The position numbers were made by a program, and so were the translations under genes. From IMG/VR virus record IMGVR_UViG_3300026097_001223, positions 118,330-182,329 of that record: a DNA stretch of 64,000 nt, one strand, 5' to 3'. This stretch comes from a virus. This document shows, in pieces, positions 7,731 through 15,165 of this stretch. Each line of letters opens with the position of its first letter. The stretch's first letter is position 1. The notes beneath the pieces are model-generated. The model was not told the DNA's origin and searched no databases. It saw only the letters and a list, made by a program, of their open reading frames with translations.

Positions 7731-8762
7731 ATGCAATTATCTGATATACAAAGCTTACAATGTGAAATTACATCCTACTGTAATGCAAGATGTCCGCAGT
7801 GCCCTCGTTTTGATCAATATGGTAATCTTTATCCTGGCTTGACATTGCAGCACTGGAATCACCGTGATATTTTAGCAAACATAGATCTTGATCAACTAAC
7901 CGGTCTAAACTTGGTAAGGATAGAAGGCGACAAAGGCGATCCTGTGATGCATCCAGATTGTTACGATATTGTAAAATTCTTTGTGCAAGCTCCTAGTAAG
8001 CCACTGGTAAGATTGGTTACAAATGGCAGTATTCAAACAGAAGATTGGTGGCACAATCTAGGTGAACTCAGTAATGAAAATAACTTTGATGTGATTTTTA
8101 GCATTGACGGGTTGGAAGATACAAATCATATCTACCGTATAAACACCGACTACAATAAAATCATGAGAAATGCCCGTGCATTCATAAATGCGGGCGGGCA
8201 AGCTATTTGGAAGTTTTTGGTCTTTAAGCACAACGAACATCAGCTTGATACAATTACCACTCTTGCACAAACCATGGGCTTTGCTGCAATTCAAGTTAGA
8301 AAGGCCGACGACTATAGATTTCTTGGCAACAAAAGTTTTGTTGTTTACGATAAAGGAAACCCAGTTGGAGAAATTGAACCTAGCAATATACCAAGAGAAC
8401 AACTGTTGTATTTTAAATGGTTTAACCAAGAAAAAGAATTTATTCCTAGACATGAGATAGACAAACATTGTGTTTGGATGAGTCAAGGTAAAATGAACAT
8501 TACGTTTCAAGGCTATCTCATGCCATGCTGTATGATGCATCATGTGCTCAATGACGTAGACAAAGATCTGGTAAAACAGACTGTTGAACTCATGCACAAT
8601 CCCAATGATTTACTTTTGACAAAACACACCGTCGGTACTATACTGAATAGTAAATTTTATAAATATAATCTAGAAACTCATCTCCAAAGTACTAACCTGC
8701 ATCCAATTTGCGAAACCAACTGTAGATCACAGATAAAGGACAAACTAATTGCAACTGACTAA
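7731..8762 (+). CDS. radical SAM/SPASM-type enzyme, 343 aa
   Basis: Radical SAM cluster motif CNARCPQC gives Cys17, Cys21 and Cys24, which ligate a 4Fe-4S cluster that cleaves S-adenosylmethionine. A TNGS block and an FSIDG block fit the SAM barrel. The C-terminal part has further cysteines (HCVWMSQGKMNITFQGYLMPCC, then ICETNC), typical of a SPASM-type auxiliary cluster domain. Such enzymes often modify peptides or act on small molecules; the substrate cannot be told. No clear ribosome-binding site precedes the ATG. The end overlaps the next small membrane gene by 14 bases. Confidence 0.85.
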   Translation: MQLSDIQSLQCEITSYCNARCPQCPRFDQYGNLYPGLTLQHWNHRDILANIDLDQLTGLNLVRIEGDKGDPVMHPDCYDIVKFFVQAPSKPLVRLVTNGSIQTEDWWHNLGELSNENNFDVIFSIDGLEDTNHIYRINTDYNKIMRNARAFINAGGQAIWKFLVFKHNEHQLDTITTLAQTMGFAAIQVRKADDYRFLGNKSFVVYDKGNPVGEIEPSNIPREQLLYFKWFNQEKEFIPRHEIDKHCVWMSQGKMNITFQGYLMPCCMMHHVLNDVDKDLVKQTVELMHNPNDLLLTKHTVGTILNSKFYKYNLETHLQSTNLHPICETNCRSQIKDKLIATD

Positions 8763-8976
8763 TTTATTAAAATGGCTGGCTACTGGGATACTGGTAATAG
8801 GCACTATATTTAACGCCCTTGGGTATTACCCACTCGGGCCGTATATTCTAGCAACAGGTGGATATGTATGGCTAATAGTTGCAATTCGTTGGCGTGACTG
8901 GGCACTTATACTAACTAATGCTGTAATGAGTACAACAGGATTAGCACTAACACTGTACACAGTGTATTTTACATAG
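8749..8976 (+). CDS. small membrane protein, 75 aa
   Basis: Two to three hydrophobic helices with the blocks NALGYYPLGPYILATGGYVWLI and a TNAVMS turn. Start is TTG at 8749, supported by AAGGA at 8736-8740. The C-terminal half resembles the membrane part of the protein at 23948 (ILATGGYVWLIVAIRW versus LYLLGSISWTVVGIYW). It may belong to the small phage membrane family DUF6552, recalled rather than checked. Function unknown. Confidence 0.65.
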   Translation: MQLTNLLKWLATGILVIGTIFNALGYYPLGPYILATGGYVWLIVAIRWRDWALILTNAVMSTTGLALTLYTVYFT

Positions 8977-8988
8977 GAAAAACAACAA

Positions 8989-10053
8989 ATGAAAATATCA
9001 AAAATCCCAGGGCTGGGTAGATTTGGTGTATTCATCGACGACGTCGATTTTAAAAATATCACAGATGAAGAATGGATGGAAATCGGCAAGATCCATTTAG
9101 ACAGTCTGGTAACCATAATTCGGAACACAAAGCTGGATCCCGATCGCTACAATGAATTGATGTTAAAGTGGGGCACTCCCCGAGGCGTAGAAAACTTTAA
9201 TGTATACAAAAAATATGGTATTAACAGCGGAAAAGAGTTTTACGAAAGATGCTTTGCCGAAGATCCCACTATTGACCAAAAGCACCGAGAGTGGGGGAAA
9301 CATCTTTACAGACTAAGTCATCGTCCTGCTCTTTTACGTGTTTCTGGCAAACTGGACGAAGACGGAAATCCAATTGGCATGTTTGCTGAGGGCGAGCTGT
9401 TGTGGCACAGTAATGAGTCTGGTAACTTAACCTTTACGCCGGGTGTGAGTCTATTAGGCCAGGAAAACATGATTGGGTCATCCACTGGGTTTGTAACCAC
9501 AGTTGATTGGTATGAATCGCAGTCAGATAGTTTCCGCAGCGAGCTGGATGAAATGATTGTGCTTCACAAGTTTACTCCGGGCAAAGTGAATCCAGGCCTG
9601 AGAGAAGAACAAGATGTTCTCATGCGAGCCATGTGTGTAGCAGACGATACTGAAATTCCAATGGTAATGAACAGTCCAGGTGGATTCACTGGGTTGCACT
9701 ACAGTGTAAACACAATGGACCGTATCAAAGGAATGACCAAAGAAGAAAGCGATAAAATATTTGATATCATTGGCAAGGGTATCTTTACTGAAGAAAATAT
9801 CTACGACCATTGGTACCAGCACGACGATGACCTGTTGTTGTTTGACAATTCAATAACACTGCATCGAAGACTGGGCGATGTGAAAGGACGACTTGCATAT
9901 CGAATTCAGTACGACTATGAAACTGTGCTTGACGAGCCATGGATGCCATATCGTCAAGAGCCTTATCAAAGTGAATATATTGAACAGATCACTGAACAGG
10001 TTGAATTTATGGGACCAAGAAAGTCAAGGTTCAAACTTCCAGAGATCTCTTGA
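8989..10053 (+). CDS. TauD/TfdA-like Fe(II)/2-oxoglutarate oxygenase, 354 aa
   Basis: The fold signature is TauD-like. A first iron-binding block, LLWHSNESGN, is near residue 138, and a C-terminal block, NSITLHRRLGDVKGRLAYRIQYD, supplies the second His (about 291) and the 2-oxoglutarate-binding Arg. Such enzymes hydroxylate or otherwise oxidise small molecules. Oddity: the usual HxD carboxylate position reads H-S-N, with a Glu one residue later. Fe/2OG halogenases also lack the carboxylate, but they carry Gly or Ala there, so this is not proof of halogenation. AGGAAA precedes the ATG. Substrate unknown. Confidence 0.8.
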   Translation: MKISKIPGLGRFGVFIDDVDFKNITDEEWMEIGKIHLDSLVTIIRNTKLDPDRYNELMLKWGTPRGVENFNVYKKYGINSGKEFYERCFAEDPTIDQKHREWGKHLYRLSHRPALLRVSGKLDEDGNPIGMFAEGELLWHSNESGNLTFTPGVSLLGQENMIGSSTGFVTTVDWYESQSDSFRSELDEMIVLHKFTPGKVNPGLREEQDVLMRAMCVADDTEIPMVMNSPGGFTGLHYSVNTMDRIKGMTKEESDKIFDIIGKGIFTEENIYDHWYQHDDDLLLFDNSITLHRRLGDVKGRLAYRIQYDYETVLDEPWMPYRQEPYQSEYIEQITEQVEFMGPRKSRFKLPEIS

Positions 10054-10078
10054 CACATGCTCTTTTGTCTAGTACAAT
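10050..10078 (+). promoter_or_regulatory. sigma70-type promoter
   Basis: TTGACA (10050-10055), 17-base spacer, TACAAT (10073-10078), 39 bases before the ATG at 10117, with a strong GAGGAGA ribosome-binding site in between. Likely drives the run of small membrane genes to about 11.2 kb. Confidence 0.75.
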
Positions 10079-10116
10079 AGTAGAACATAAAAGAGTCTAT
10101 CACCGAGGAGAACATT

Positions 10117-10416
10117 ATGACTGGTTGGATTAACTTGGGCACGTTTGCCTATGGGCTATTGGATGGCACGAAAAACGCACTGAAAACTGCACCCATGGAA
10201 TACAAGTATCTGGTCAGCAATCTGCTGGCGGCTATGTGGTGTATTGGATTTGGTATCTACACAGCAGAGTTGTTGTTCATTGGCTACAACATCATCGGGC
10301 ACATCGCTCTTATCACCTGTGTGTTCTTCACATTCTTTGTGTTCACCGCAGAACGCAAAACGTCAGAGCCTGCACCGCCTAATAAGGTTCAATGGGATTT
10401 AGAGCGAGAGGGATGA
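10117..10416 (+). CDS. small membrane protein, 99 aa
   Basis: Two strongly hydrophobic helices around residues 32-75 (LVSNLLAAMWCIGFGIYTAELLFI and IIGHIALITCVFFTFFVF) with a charged C-terminal tail. It has its own sigma70-type promoter and an excellent ribosome-binding site (GAGGAGA), and so is probably expressed early and well. The stop overlaps the next start (ATGA). Not recognised. Confidence 0.75.
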   Translation: MTGWINLGTFAYGLLDGTKNALKTAPMEYKYLVSNLLAAMWCIGFGIYTAELLFIGYNIIGHIALITCVFFTFFVFTAERKTSEPAPPNKVQWDLEREG

Positions 10417-10583
10417 GCAAGTTTCGCAACCTACTTGCAGACCTATTCAAAACAGATGAAGAAAAACTGCGAGATCGTAAACGCCGTGTCCAACATCCAC
10501 ATATAGTTGACAGCAAACGTCACTGGGATTGGGACACGGGATACTCAGACATAGAGGACACCCACAATGACAAAAGAAAGTGA
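10413..10583 (+). CDS. small basic protein, 56 aa
   Basis: ATG at 10413 overlaps the preceding TGA and follows GAGAGG. The product is highly charged (KFRNLLADLFKTDEEKLRDRKRR) and lacks hydrophobic segments. The gene overlaps the next start by 17 bases. Unknown. Confidence 0.6.
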   Translation: MSKFRNLLADLFKTDEEKLRDRKRRVQHPHIVDSKRHWDWDTGYSDIEDTHNDKRK

Positions 10584-10827
10584 TAACTTTTATCGTGATG
10601 CTAAGTTGGTATTAGTTTGGAGCACTATTGTTACTGTGATTGCTTTATTGTTTTCATTAATTGGACAGTATGCATATGCTTCAGAAAACGATTTAGGCTA
10701 CACTCGGCAGATAAAGTGTGAGCAATCACAAGATGGCAGACAGGTCCAGTGCTGGTTAGTAGAAGTTCCTAATCAGCCAGTGCCTGGCATTGACATTTCA
10801 ACGGGGGCGGAGCGTGAAAAAAATTAA
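10567..10827 (+). CDS. small exported or membrane-anchored protein, 86 aa
   Basis: A charged N-terminus and hydrophobic helix at residues 14-40 (LVLVWSTIVTVIALLFSLIGQYAYA) look like a signal anchor or uncleaved signal. A small outside domain follows with two cysteines (IKCEQSQDGRQVQCW) that could form a disulfide in the periplasm. It overlaps genes on both sides. Not recognised. Confidence 0.65.
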   Translation: MTKESDNFYRDAKLVLVWSTIVTVIALLFSLIGQYAYASENDLGYTRQIKCEQSQDGRQVQCWLVEVPNQPVPGIDISTGAEREKN

Positions 10828-11149
10828 CTATCCAGGTACAGCCGGCATTGCTCATGACAGTGCCATTGCCGCTGTAAAAGCAGTGAACGAGGACGACGGG
10901 TATGTGATATTGCCGCCTTATTGGTTAGAAGCCAATCAACATGTTGCATCCGTGGCTCCTGGACACGGACAACTCAGCAATAATAGTGCTATAGATTACT
11001 CAGCGTTTCGAGATGCTGTCAGAGCATTAATCGAAAGTGCAGAACGTGCGGCAGTTGAACTAGCTGGGGAACCTGCTCGAGAAATATTTTGGCAGGAGTT
11101 TATTACACGCAATGAAACACAAAGTGGAAAAATCTGGGAGGATGAATAG
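10814..11149 (+). CDS. hypothetical protein, 111 aa
   Basis: GTG at 10814, preceded by a purine-rich GGGGGCGGAG stretch, is preferred over the longer frame from 10790 because it overlaps the preceding gene less. The protein is soluble-looking and mildly acidic, with an amphipathic helix-rich C-terminal half (FRDAVRALIESAERAAVELAG). Not recognised. Confidence 0.55.
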   Translation: MKKINYPGTAGIAHDSAIAAVKAVNEDDGYVILPPYWLEANQHVASVAPGHGQLSNNSAIDYSAFRDAVRALIESAERAAVELAGEPAREIFWQEFITRNETQSGKIWEDE

Positions 11150-11223
11150 TGGAAGACACAGGGTTTGTACTATTTTGTTTAGGTATTGCATTTTTGTTAG
11201 CAACCATGGTCGCTGATACATAG
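11149..11223 (+). CDS. possible 24-residue single-span membrane peptide
   Basis: GTG at 11149 overlaps the previous TAG by one base and follows GGGAGG at 11136-11141. It encodes a short acidic start (VEDTG) and one hydrophobic span (FVLFCLGIAFLLATMVA). It is too small for confident calling; the ribosome site and membrane-like content are the only support. Confidence 0.4.
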   Translation: MEDTGFVLFCLGIAFLLATMVADT

Positions 11224-11233
11224 CATAAAAGTT

Positions 11234-11241
11234 TATAAATA
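11234..11241 (+). promoter_or_regulatory. late promoter, perfect TATAAATA, in front of tmRNA
   Basis: TATAAATA matches the T4 late-promoter consensus exactly and lies a few bases before the acceptor half of the tmRNA gene. This suggests tmRNA is made late in infection by phage-modified RNA polymerase. Confidence 0.65.
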
Positions 11242-11243
11242 AC

Positions 11244-11560
11244 AGTATTCGTTGAGACGAAGTAATAGGTTGACGGACCCGGGTTCGACCCCCGGCTGCT
11301 CCACCAAAGATACATCTACAACTCCGAGAGAGTAGACCGAAAGGTGAAATAGTAGGAGACGAACGTGGTGTATCTTTGATGGGGCAGATTATGGATTCGA
11401 CGGCGACTGAAAGGCTTCGTGGAGAATCGTCAAGGCAGAAGACGTTAGGATTGGGGGTTCCCGGTCGAAGAAGCAAACTAAAGTAAACGCAAACGATGAA
11501 AACTTTGCACTTGCTGCCTAACTAGGACAGCGGAGAAACAAGGGATGCTTGGCAACAGAA
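11244..11560 (+). ncRNA. ssrA: circularly permuted (two-piece) tmRNA
   Basis: Transfer-messenger RNA, which rescues stalled ribosomes and tags the unfinished protein. The halves are in permuted order. The 3' acceptor part comes first: T arm CCGGGTTCGACCCCCGG, then CTGCTCC-A-CCA ending at 11306. It is followed by an intervening loop whose ends pair (CAAAGATACA 11305-11314 with TGTATCTTTG 11369-11378). The 5' part then starts GGGGCAGATTATGGATTCGACGG at 11381. GGGGCAG pairs with CTGCTCC, and CTTCGT in the 5' part can pair with ACGAAG in the 3' part. The tag is read from 11489-11521 as ANDENFALAA then stop. The outer ends (about 11244 and 11560) are estimates. Confidence 0.93.
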
Positions 11561-11590
11561 AGAACCTTGATTTTTGTGCACCTGCTAAAT

Positions 11591-11773
11591 ATGTGCATGA
11601 TTTATGTATTGGTGTTAATAGGCGTACTCAACTCTACAGCTGAAGTAGAAACTCTTGGCACATTTACCACCATGCAAGAATGTTTTCAAGCACGTGAGCA
11701 GGTTGTGGAATCCATTGGGAGACCAATCATCAACTATCAAGCAGTGTGTGTATTACATAAACACAGTCAATAA
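11591..11773 (+). CDS. small exported protein, 60 aa
   Basis: ATG at 11591 starts a hydrophobic signal or anchor (MCMIYVLVLIGVLNSTA) followed by TFTTMQECFQAREQ and a second Cys. The pattern resembles the small protein at 5089. The frame is open back to 11549 but that part lies in the tmRNA 3' region. Unknown function. Confidence 0.5.
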   Translation: MCMIYVLVLIGVLNSTAEVETLGTFTTMQECFQAREQVVESIGRPIINYQAVCVLHKHSQ

Positions 11774-11815
11774 CATCCATAAAAAAATACCATTGCAAAA
11801 ACCGCTATATTTGCG

Positions 11816-11843
11816 TTGACAACATAGTCTACGTTAATATATA
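11816..11843 (+). promoter_or_regulatory. sigma70-type promoter of the peroxiredoxin-rubrerythrin operon
   Basis: TTGACA (11816-11821), 16-base spacer, TATATA (11838-11843), 33 bases before the ATG at 11876. A strong AAGGAG site precedes that ATG. Confidence 0.65.
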
Positions 11844-11875
11844 GTACACATATACTTTTTAATCAAGGAGTAACA

Positions 11876-12448
11876 ATGAAAGAAGGACAAAAGGTGCCAG
11901 AGGTAACCTTTAAGTATCGTGTTCGCACAGACGGCAAACCCATCACATATGTTGATGAGACCAATGGTGGCGACAATCCATTTGAGTTCAAAGACATTTC
12001 AACAGCAGACATCTTCGGCGGAAAAACAGTTGTAGTATTTTCGCTGCCAGGGGCATACACACCAACCTGTAGTACATATCAAGTGCCAGGATTTGAAGAA
12101 AAATATGCTGATTTTGTAAATCACGGTGTAGATGATATCTACGTATTAAGTGTAAATGACACATTTGTTATGCGTCGTTGGATGATTGATCAGGGTGTGA
12201 AAAACATCAAGTTCATTCCAGATGGCAATGGTGAATTTACAGAAGGCATGGGCATGCTTAATTGCATGACAGCAGTGGGCTTTGGCAACCGCAGTCGTCG
12301 GTATGCCATGATTGTCAAGGATGGCACCATAGAGAAGATGTTTGTTGAACCAGATTCAACAGCAGACAATCCCGATCCATATGGCAAAAGTTCGCCCGAG
12401 TCGGTATTAGAATATCTTTTCGAAGAAACAATAGCTGAGTTAACATAA
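11876..12448 (+). CDS. peroxiredoxin (Prx5 type), 190 aa
   Basis: Reduces hydrogen peroxide and organic peroxides. The active-site block SLPGAYTPTCST places the peroxidatic Cys at residue 65 in the required PxxxTxxC context. FEEKYADF and VLSVND fit the Prx5/AhpE-like fold. No fused glutaredoxin domain is present. Preceded by AAGGAG and its own promoter, and followed 10 bases later by rubrerythrin, so the pair forms a small oxidative-stress operon ended by a terminator at 12917. Likely protects infected cells from peroxide. Confidence 0.92.
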   Translation: MKEGQKVPEVTFKYRVRTDGKPITYVDETNGGDNPFEFKDISTADIFGGKTVVVFSLPGAYTPTCSTYQVPGFEEKYADFVNHGVDDIYVLSVNDTFVMRRWMIDQGVKNIKFIPDGNGEFTEGMGMLNCMTAVGFGNRSRRYAMIVKDGTIEKMFVEPDSTADNPDPYGKSSPESVLEYLFEETIAELT

Positions 12449-12458
12449 GGAGAAAACT

Positions 12459-12893
12459 ATGAGCGTTAAAGGCACTAAAACAGAACAGGCATTGAAAGAT
12501 GCTTTTGCAGGCGAATCAAAAGCAAACCGTCGCTATTTGTATTTTGCAAACATGGCAGACATTGAAGGTGCTCCAGAAGTAGCCAATGTATTCCGTAATA
12601 CAGCAGAAGGCGAGACTGGTCACGCACACGGCCACATGGAGTATCTAATCACAGGCGGTGCAGGTGATCCAGAAACAGATCTTCCAGCAGGCAATGTGGT
12701 AGAAGCATTAGAAAGTGCTATTGCAGGTGAAACGCATGAGTACACCGACATGTACCCAGGCATGGCAAAGACTGCACGTGACGAAGGCTTTGATGAGATT
12801 GCTGATTGGTTTGAAACACTGGCCAAAGCAGAGCGTTCACATGCTAACAAGTTCAAGAAGACACTTGATGCATACAACGAAGAAAACGCATAA
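12459..12893 (+). CDS. rubrerythrin-type di-iron protein, 144 aa
   Basis: Four-helix di-iron peroxidase. It has the rubrerythrin spacing of ligands: GESKANRRY with the first Glu, [10 protein letters not shown] (ExxH), AGETHEY, and [12 protein letters not shown] (ExxH). The C-terminal rubredoxin domain of classical rubrerythrin is absent, so electrons would come from a separate partner. It follows peroxiredoxin in one operon with an AAGGAG site, suggesting joint peroxide removal. Confidence 0.93.
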   Translation: MSVKGTKTEQALKDAFAGESKANRRYLYFANMADIEGAPEVANVFRNTAEGETGHAHGHMEYLITGGAGDPETDLPAGNVVEALESAIAGETHEYTDMYPGMAKTARDEGFDEIADWFETLAKAERSHANKFKKTLDAYNEENA

Positions 12894-12916
12894 AAATTAA
12901 ATCACTACAATGCCAC

Positions 12917-12944
12917 AAAAGCCCCTCACTGCAGGGGCTTTTTT
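12917..12944 (+). terminator. rho-independent terminator after rubrerythrin
   Basis: Stem GCCCCT (12921-12926) with AGGGGC (12933-12938), loop CACTGC, flanked by AAAA and followed by six Ts. Ends the peroxiredoxin-rubrerythrin transcript. Confidence 0.9.
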
Positions 12945-12945
12945 G

Positions 12946-12951
12946 TAAATA
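12946..12951 (+). promoter_or_regulatory. late-type TAAATA box, 5 nt before ATG 12957
   Basis: GTAAATAC sits directly between the terminator and the start codon at 12957 with only 5 bases left, so a late transcript would have almost no leader. Confidence 0.5.
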
Positions 12952-12956
12952 CAGTT

Positions 12957-13124
12957 ATGGAAAAAGTCTACTGGGTTTTATTGCCAGGATCAGCTCGTGC
13001 GCAGCCTCTTACTCAACAGCAGTATGAATCCTATATGAGAAGTAAATTTAGACTATGGCAAGGCACAATTCAAGGCGTGTCAAAGGCAACTTTAGAGAAA
13101 ACCAGAGACGTTGACAAATTCTAG
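12957..13124 (+). CDS. small hypothetical protein, 55 aa
   Basis: ATG 12957 to TAG 13124. Soluble, moderately basic (MEKVYWVLLPGSARAQPLTQ...). No ribosome-binding site is visible, but a TAAATA box lies 5 bases upstream, as for several other short-leader genes in this window. Not recognised. Confidence 0.55.
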   Translation: MEKVYWVLLPGSARAQPLTQQQYESYMRSKFRLWQGTIQGVSKATLEKTRDVDKF

Positions 13125-13125
13125 T

Positions 13126-13131
13126 TAAATA
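13126..13131 (+). promoter_or_regulatory. late-type TAAATA box
   Basis: TTAAATATT in the gap before the membrane gene at 13172. Confidence 0.45.
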
Positions 13132-13171
13132 TTGTTTCAAATTTTATTAGATTTTATTTTTTTGGAACAAG

Positions 13172-13528
13172 ATGACTGAAACTCAACTGCTTTTTGCACT
13201 ATTCTCCTGGCTGGTTTTAACCAGCATTATATACACTATCACAGGTTGGCAACGTGTTGCTGACTGTTATCGTATGTGGTTTACTCGTGAATACTGGACT
13301 GACTATAACATTATAGAGGCTGCAAGCTGGATTGCCAAAGCCATAATTATTATTCCTGGATTGATTTTTGGAATACAAATTTGGCAATTTTACTTTGTTG
13401 CACTGGCTACCAGCATGACACTGATTTGGGCAAGCAACAAAAAGTTGTTACCAACTCTTGTAGGATTCAACACCCTGTGGATTTGGTTGAGTATGATGGT
13501 AATTGCGCAGAACATAATCGATGTATAG
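13172..13528 (+). CDS. membrane protein, 118 aa
   Basis: Three to four hydrophobic segments (LLFALFSWLVLTSIIYTI, ASWIAKAIIIIPGLIFGI, FYFVALATSMTLIWA, TLWIWLSMMVIAQNII). ATG follows TTGGAACAAG. It overlaps the halogenase start by 8 bases, so the two are probably co-translated. Not recognised; it could be a partner that places or exports the halogenase product, but nothing shows this. Confidence 0.65.
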   Translation: MTETQLLFALFSWLVLTSIIYTITGWQRVADCYRMWFTREYWTDYNIIEAASWIAKAIIIIPGLIFGIQIWQFYFVALATSMTLIWASNKKLLPTLVGFNTLWIWLSMMVIAQNIIDV

Positions 13529-15107
13529 AAAACCAGTAAAAAATATAGTAGTACTAGGTGGCGGCACTGCTGGTTGGCTTGCGGCAGGCTATATCAGCAG
13601 TCAACTGCCCGATGTCACCATAACCGTTATTGAAAGTGACAAGACAAAAATTGTTGGTGTAGGCGAAACCACTGTGCCACAGTTTCGTACACATCTCGAA
13701 AAGATGGGTTTACAAGAAAGTCAATGGATGAAAGCCAGCGGCAGTACATTTAAATATGGCGCACGATTTGATGGCTGGCGCACAGGATCGGACAGCAGGT
13801 GGCATGGGTTCGGTGATTTCCTAGGAGAGAAAAGTATTCTGAAAAGCACTGGCGAAATCAACAAGGCCAGTGCATCCAAGGAAACAGACCATGCAATTGA
13901 CTGCGACTACTGGTTTAAATTATTACAGCAAAACAAAATATCAGGATCTCAGTTGAACTGGTTCAACAGCGAAGCCTACTATCTAATAAAACACAGCCGA
14001 GCACACGCTCTAATGGATGGCACACAGGTTGCAAGTCGGTGTCCAGGGTATGCATACAACATCAATGCGTTCAAAGTAGGGCAAGCAATAAAAGATCTAG
14101 TGGCAATGCCAAATGGAGTTGTGCATAAAGTTGCACACATCGATCAAGTTGTTTACGCAGAAGATCAAAGTGTGGACTATCTCATAGACAGCAATGGACA
14201 AAAGCACACTGCTGATTTGTACATAGATTGCACAGGATTCCGTAGGTTGCTTATTGGAGAGCATTCAAAATGGATTAGTTTCAGTGATCGGTTAGGATGT
14301 CAAAACGCCATCGGCGGCCGAGTGCAATACAACGACGACCAAGAAACTGCTTGTGATCCTGTGTTACACACCACAGCAATGAGTGCAGGGTGGAGTTGGC
14401 GAGTACCTCTACGAGACGACACTGGATCAGGCTGTGTGTTTGACTCACGGTTTATAGATCCAGATGATGCCGAACAAGAGCTGATCGATCTCTGGAAAAG
14501 CAGAGGCAAAGAAATTGACATTAAAGTGCGTATAAAATACGACAACGGTATATTAGATCGCAGTGCTCACAGAAACGTTGTTGCAGTTGGTCTTGCTAGT
14601 AATTTTTTAGAACCATTGGAAGCAACCAGCATCAGCTTTACCACTCTTGCCAACGAATTAATAGTGCAGCTGATACAAAAACACAACGGACACTGGGGGC
14701 ATCGTGACAGCGAAACACTCTCGCGACTGATGCGACGAGAAATTGACTATACTACTGATTTCATTTGGTTACACTATGCGTTAACACAACGAAAAGACAC
14801 AGAATTCTGGCGCCATGTAGGACAGCATCGCGAACAGGCCTTGCAATTGGCATACAGATGGTACCTTGACAACGTCGACATACATCGTCGAGAAAAAGAT
14901 TTCGATCACACACGATATAACAAATTTGATTGGGCACAGATGCTTACTAGCCAGTGTGCCTATCATGACGTTCCTACTCATCCAGTTGACTCTCGTTTTC
15001 TAGAACGGGCACTGATTCAGTATCAATATCGAGATACTGTAGGACAATGGATGTCTCGCACCCTGCCTAGTCATTGGCAATATCTATTGCATATCAATAA
15101 CAGCTAA
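13521..15107 (+). CDS. flavin-dependent tryptophan-halogenase family protein, 528 aa
   Basis: FAD-binding loop VVLGGGTAGWLAA at residues 10-22. The halogenase signature WSWRVP near residue 292 matches the WxWxIP motif with a conservative Ile-to-Val change. The block VGETTVPQFRTHL and FKYGARF (about residue 77) supplies the catalytic Lys expected from PrnA-type enzymes, and NFLEPLEATS (about 362) supplies the conserved Glu region. The family halogenates indole or other aromatics using FADH2, chloride or bromide, and oxygen; a separate flavin reductase is needed and none was seen in this window. Relatives are known from marine phages. The substrate is unknown. Confidence 0.9.
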   Translation: MYRKPVKNIVVLGGGTAGWLAAGYISSQLPDVTITVIESDKTKIVGVGETTVPQFRTHLEKMGLQESQWMKASGSTFKYGARFDGWRTGSDSRWHGFGDFLGEKSILKSTGEINKASASKETDHAIDCDYWFKLLQQNKISGSQLNWFNSEAYYLIKHSRAHALMDGTQVASRCPGYAYNINAFKVGQAIKDLVAMPNGVVHKVAHIDQVVYAEDQSVDYLIDSNGQKHTADLYIDCTGFRRLLIGEHSKWISFSDRLGCQNAIGGRVQYNDDQETACDPVLHTTAMSAGWSWRVPLRDDTGSGCVFDSRFIDPDDAEQELIDLWKSRGKEIDIKVRIKYDNGILDRSAHRNVVAVGLASNFLEPLEATSISFTTLANELIVQLIQKHNGHWGHRDSETLSRLMRREIDYTTDFIWLHYALTQRKDTEFWRHVGQHREQALQLAYRWYLDNVDIHRREKDFDHTRYNKFDWAQMLTSQCAYHDVPTHPVDSRFLERALIQYQYRDTVGQWMSRTLPSHWQYLLHINNS

Positions 15108-15138
15108 AACCCAGCACTTTTCTATTCCCTGATCCTGG

Positions 15139-15144
15139 TAAATA
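15139..15144 (+). promoter_or_regulatory. late-type TAAATA box
   Basis: GGTAAATAC, 21 bases before the preferred start at 15166 and 3 bases before an alternative in-frame ATG at 15148. Confidence 0.5.
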
Positions 15145-15165
15145 CAAATGTCAGGTTGGGGAGCT

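Noticed and set aside
11060-11476. Minus-strand ORFs over the tmRNA
   Set aside because: The region is explained by the permuted tmRNA structure and tag frame.
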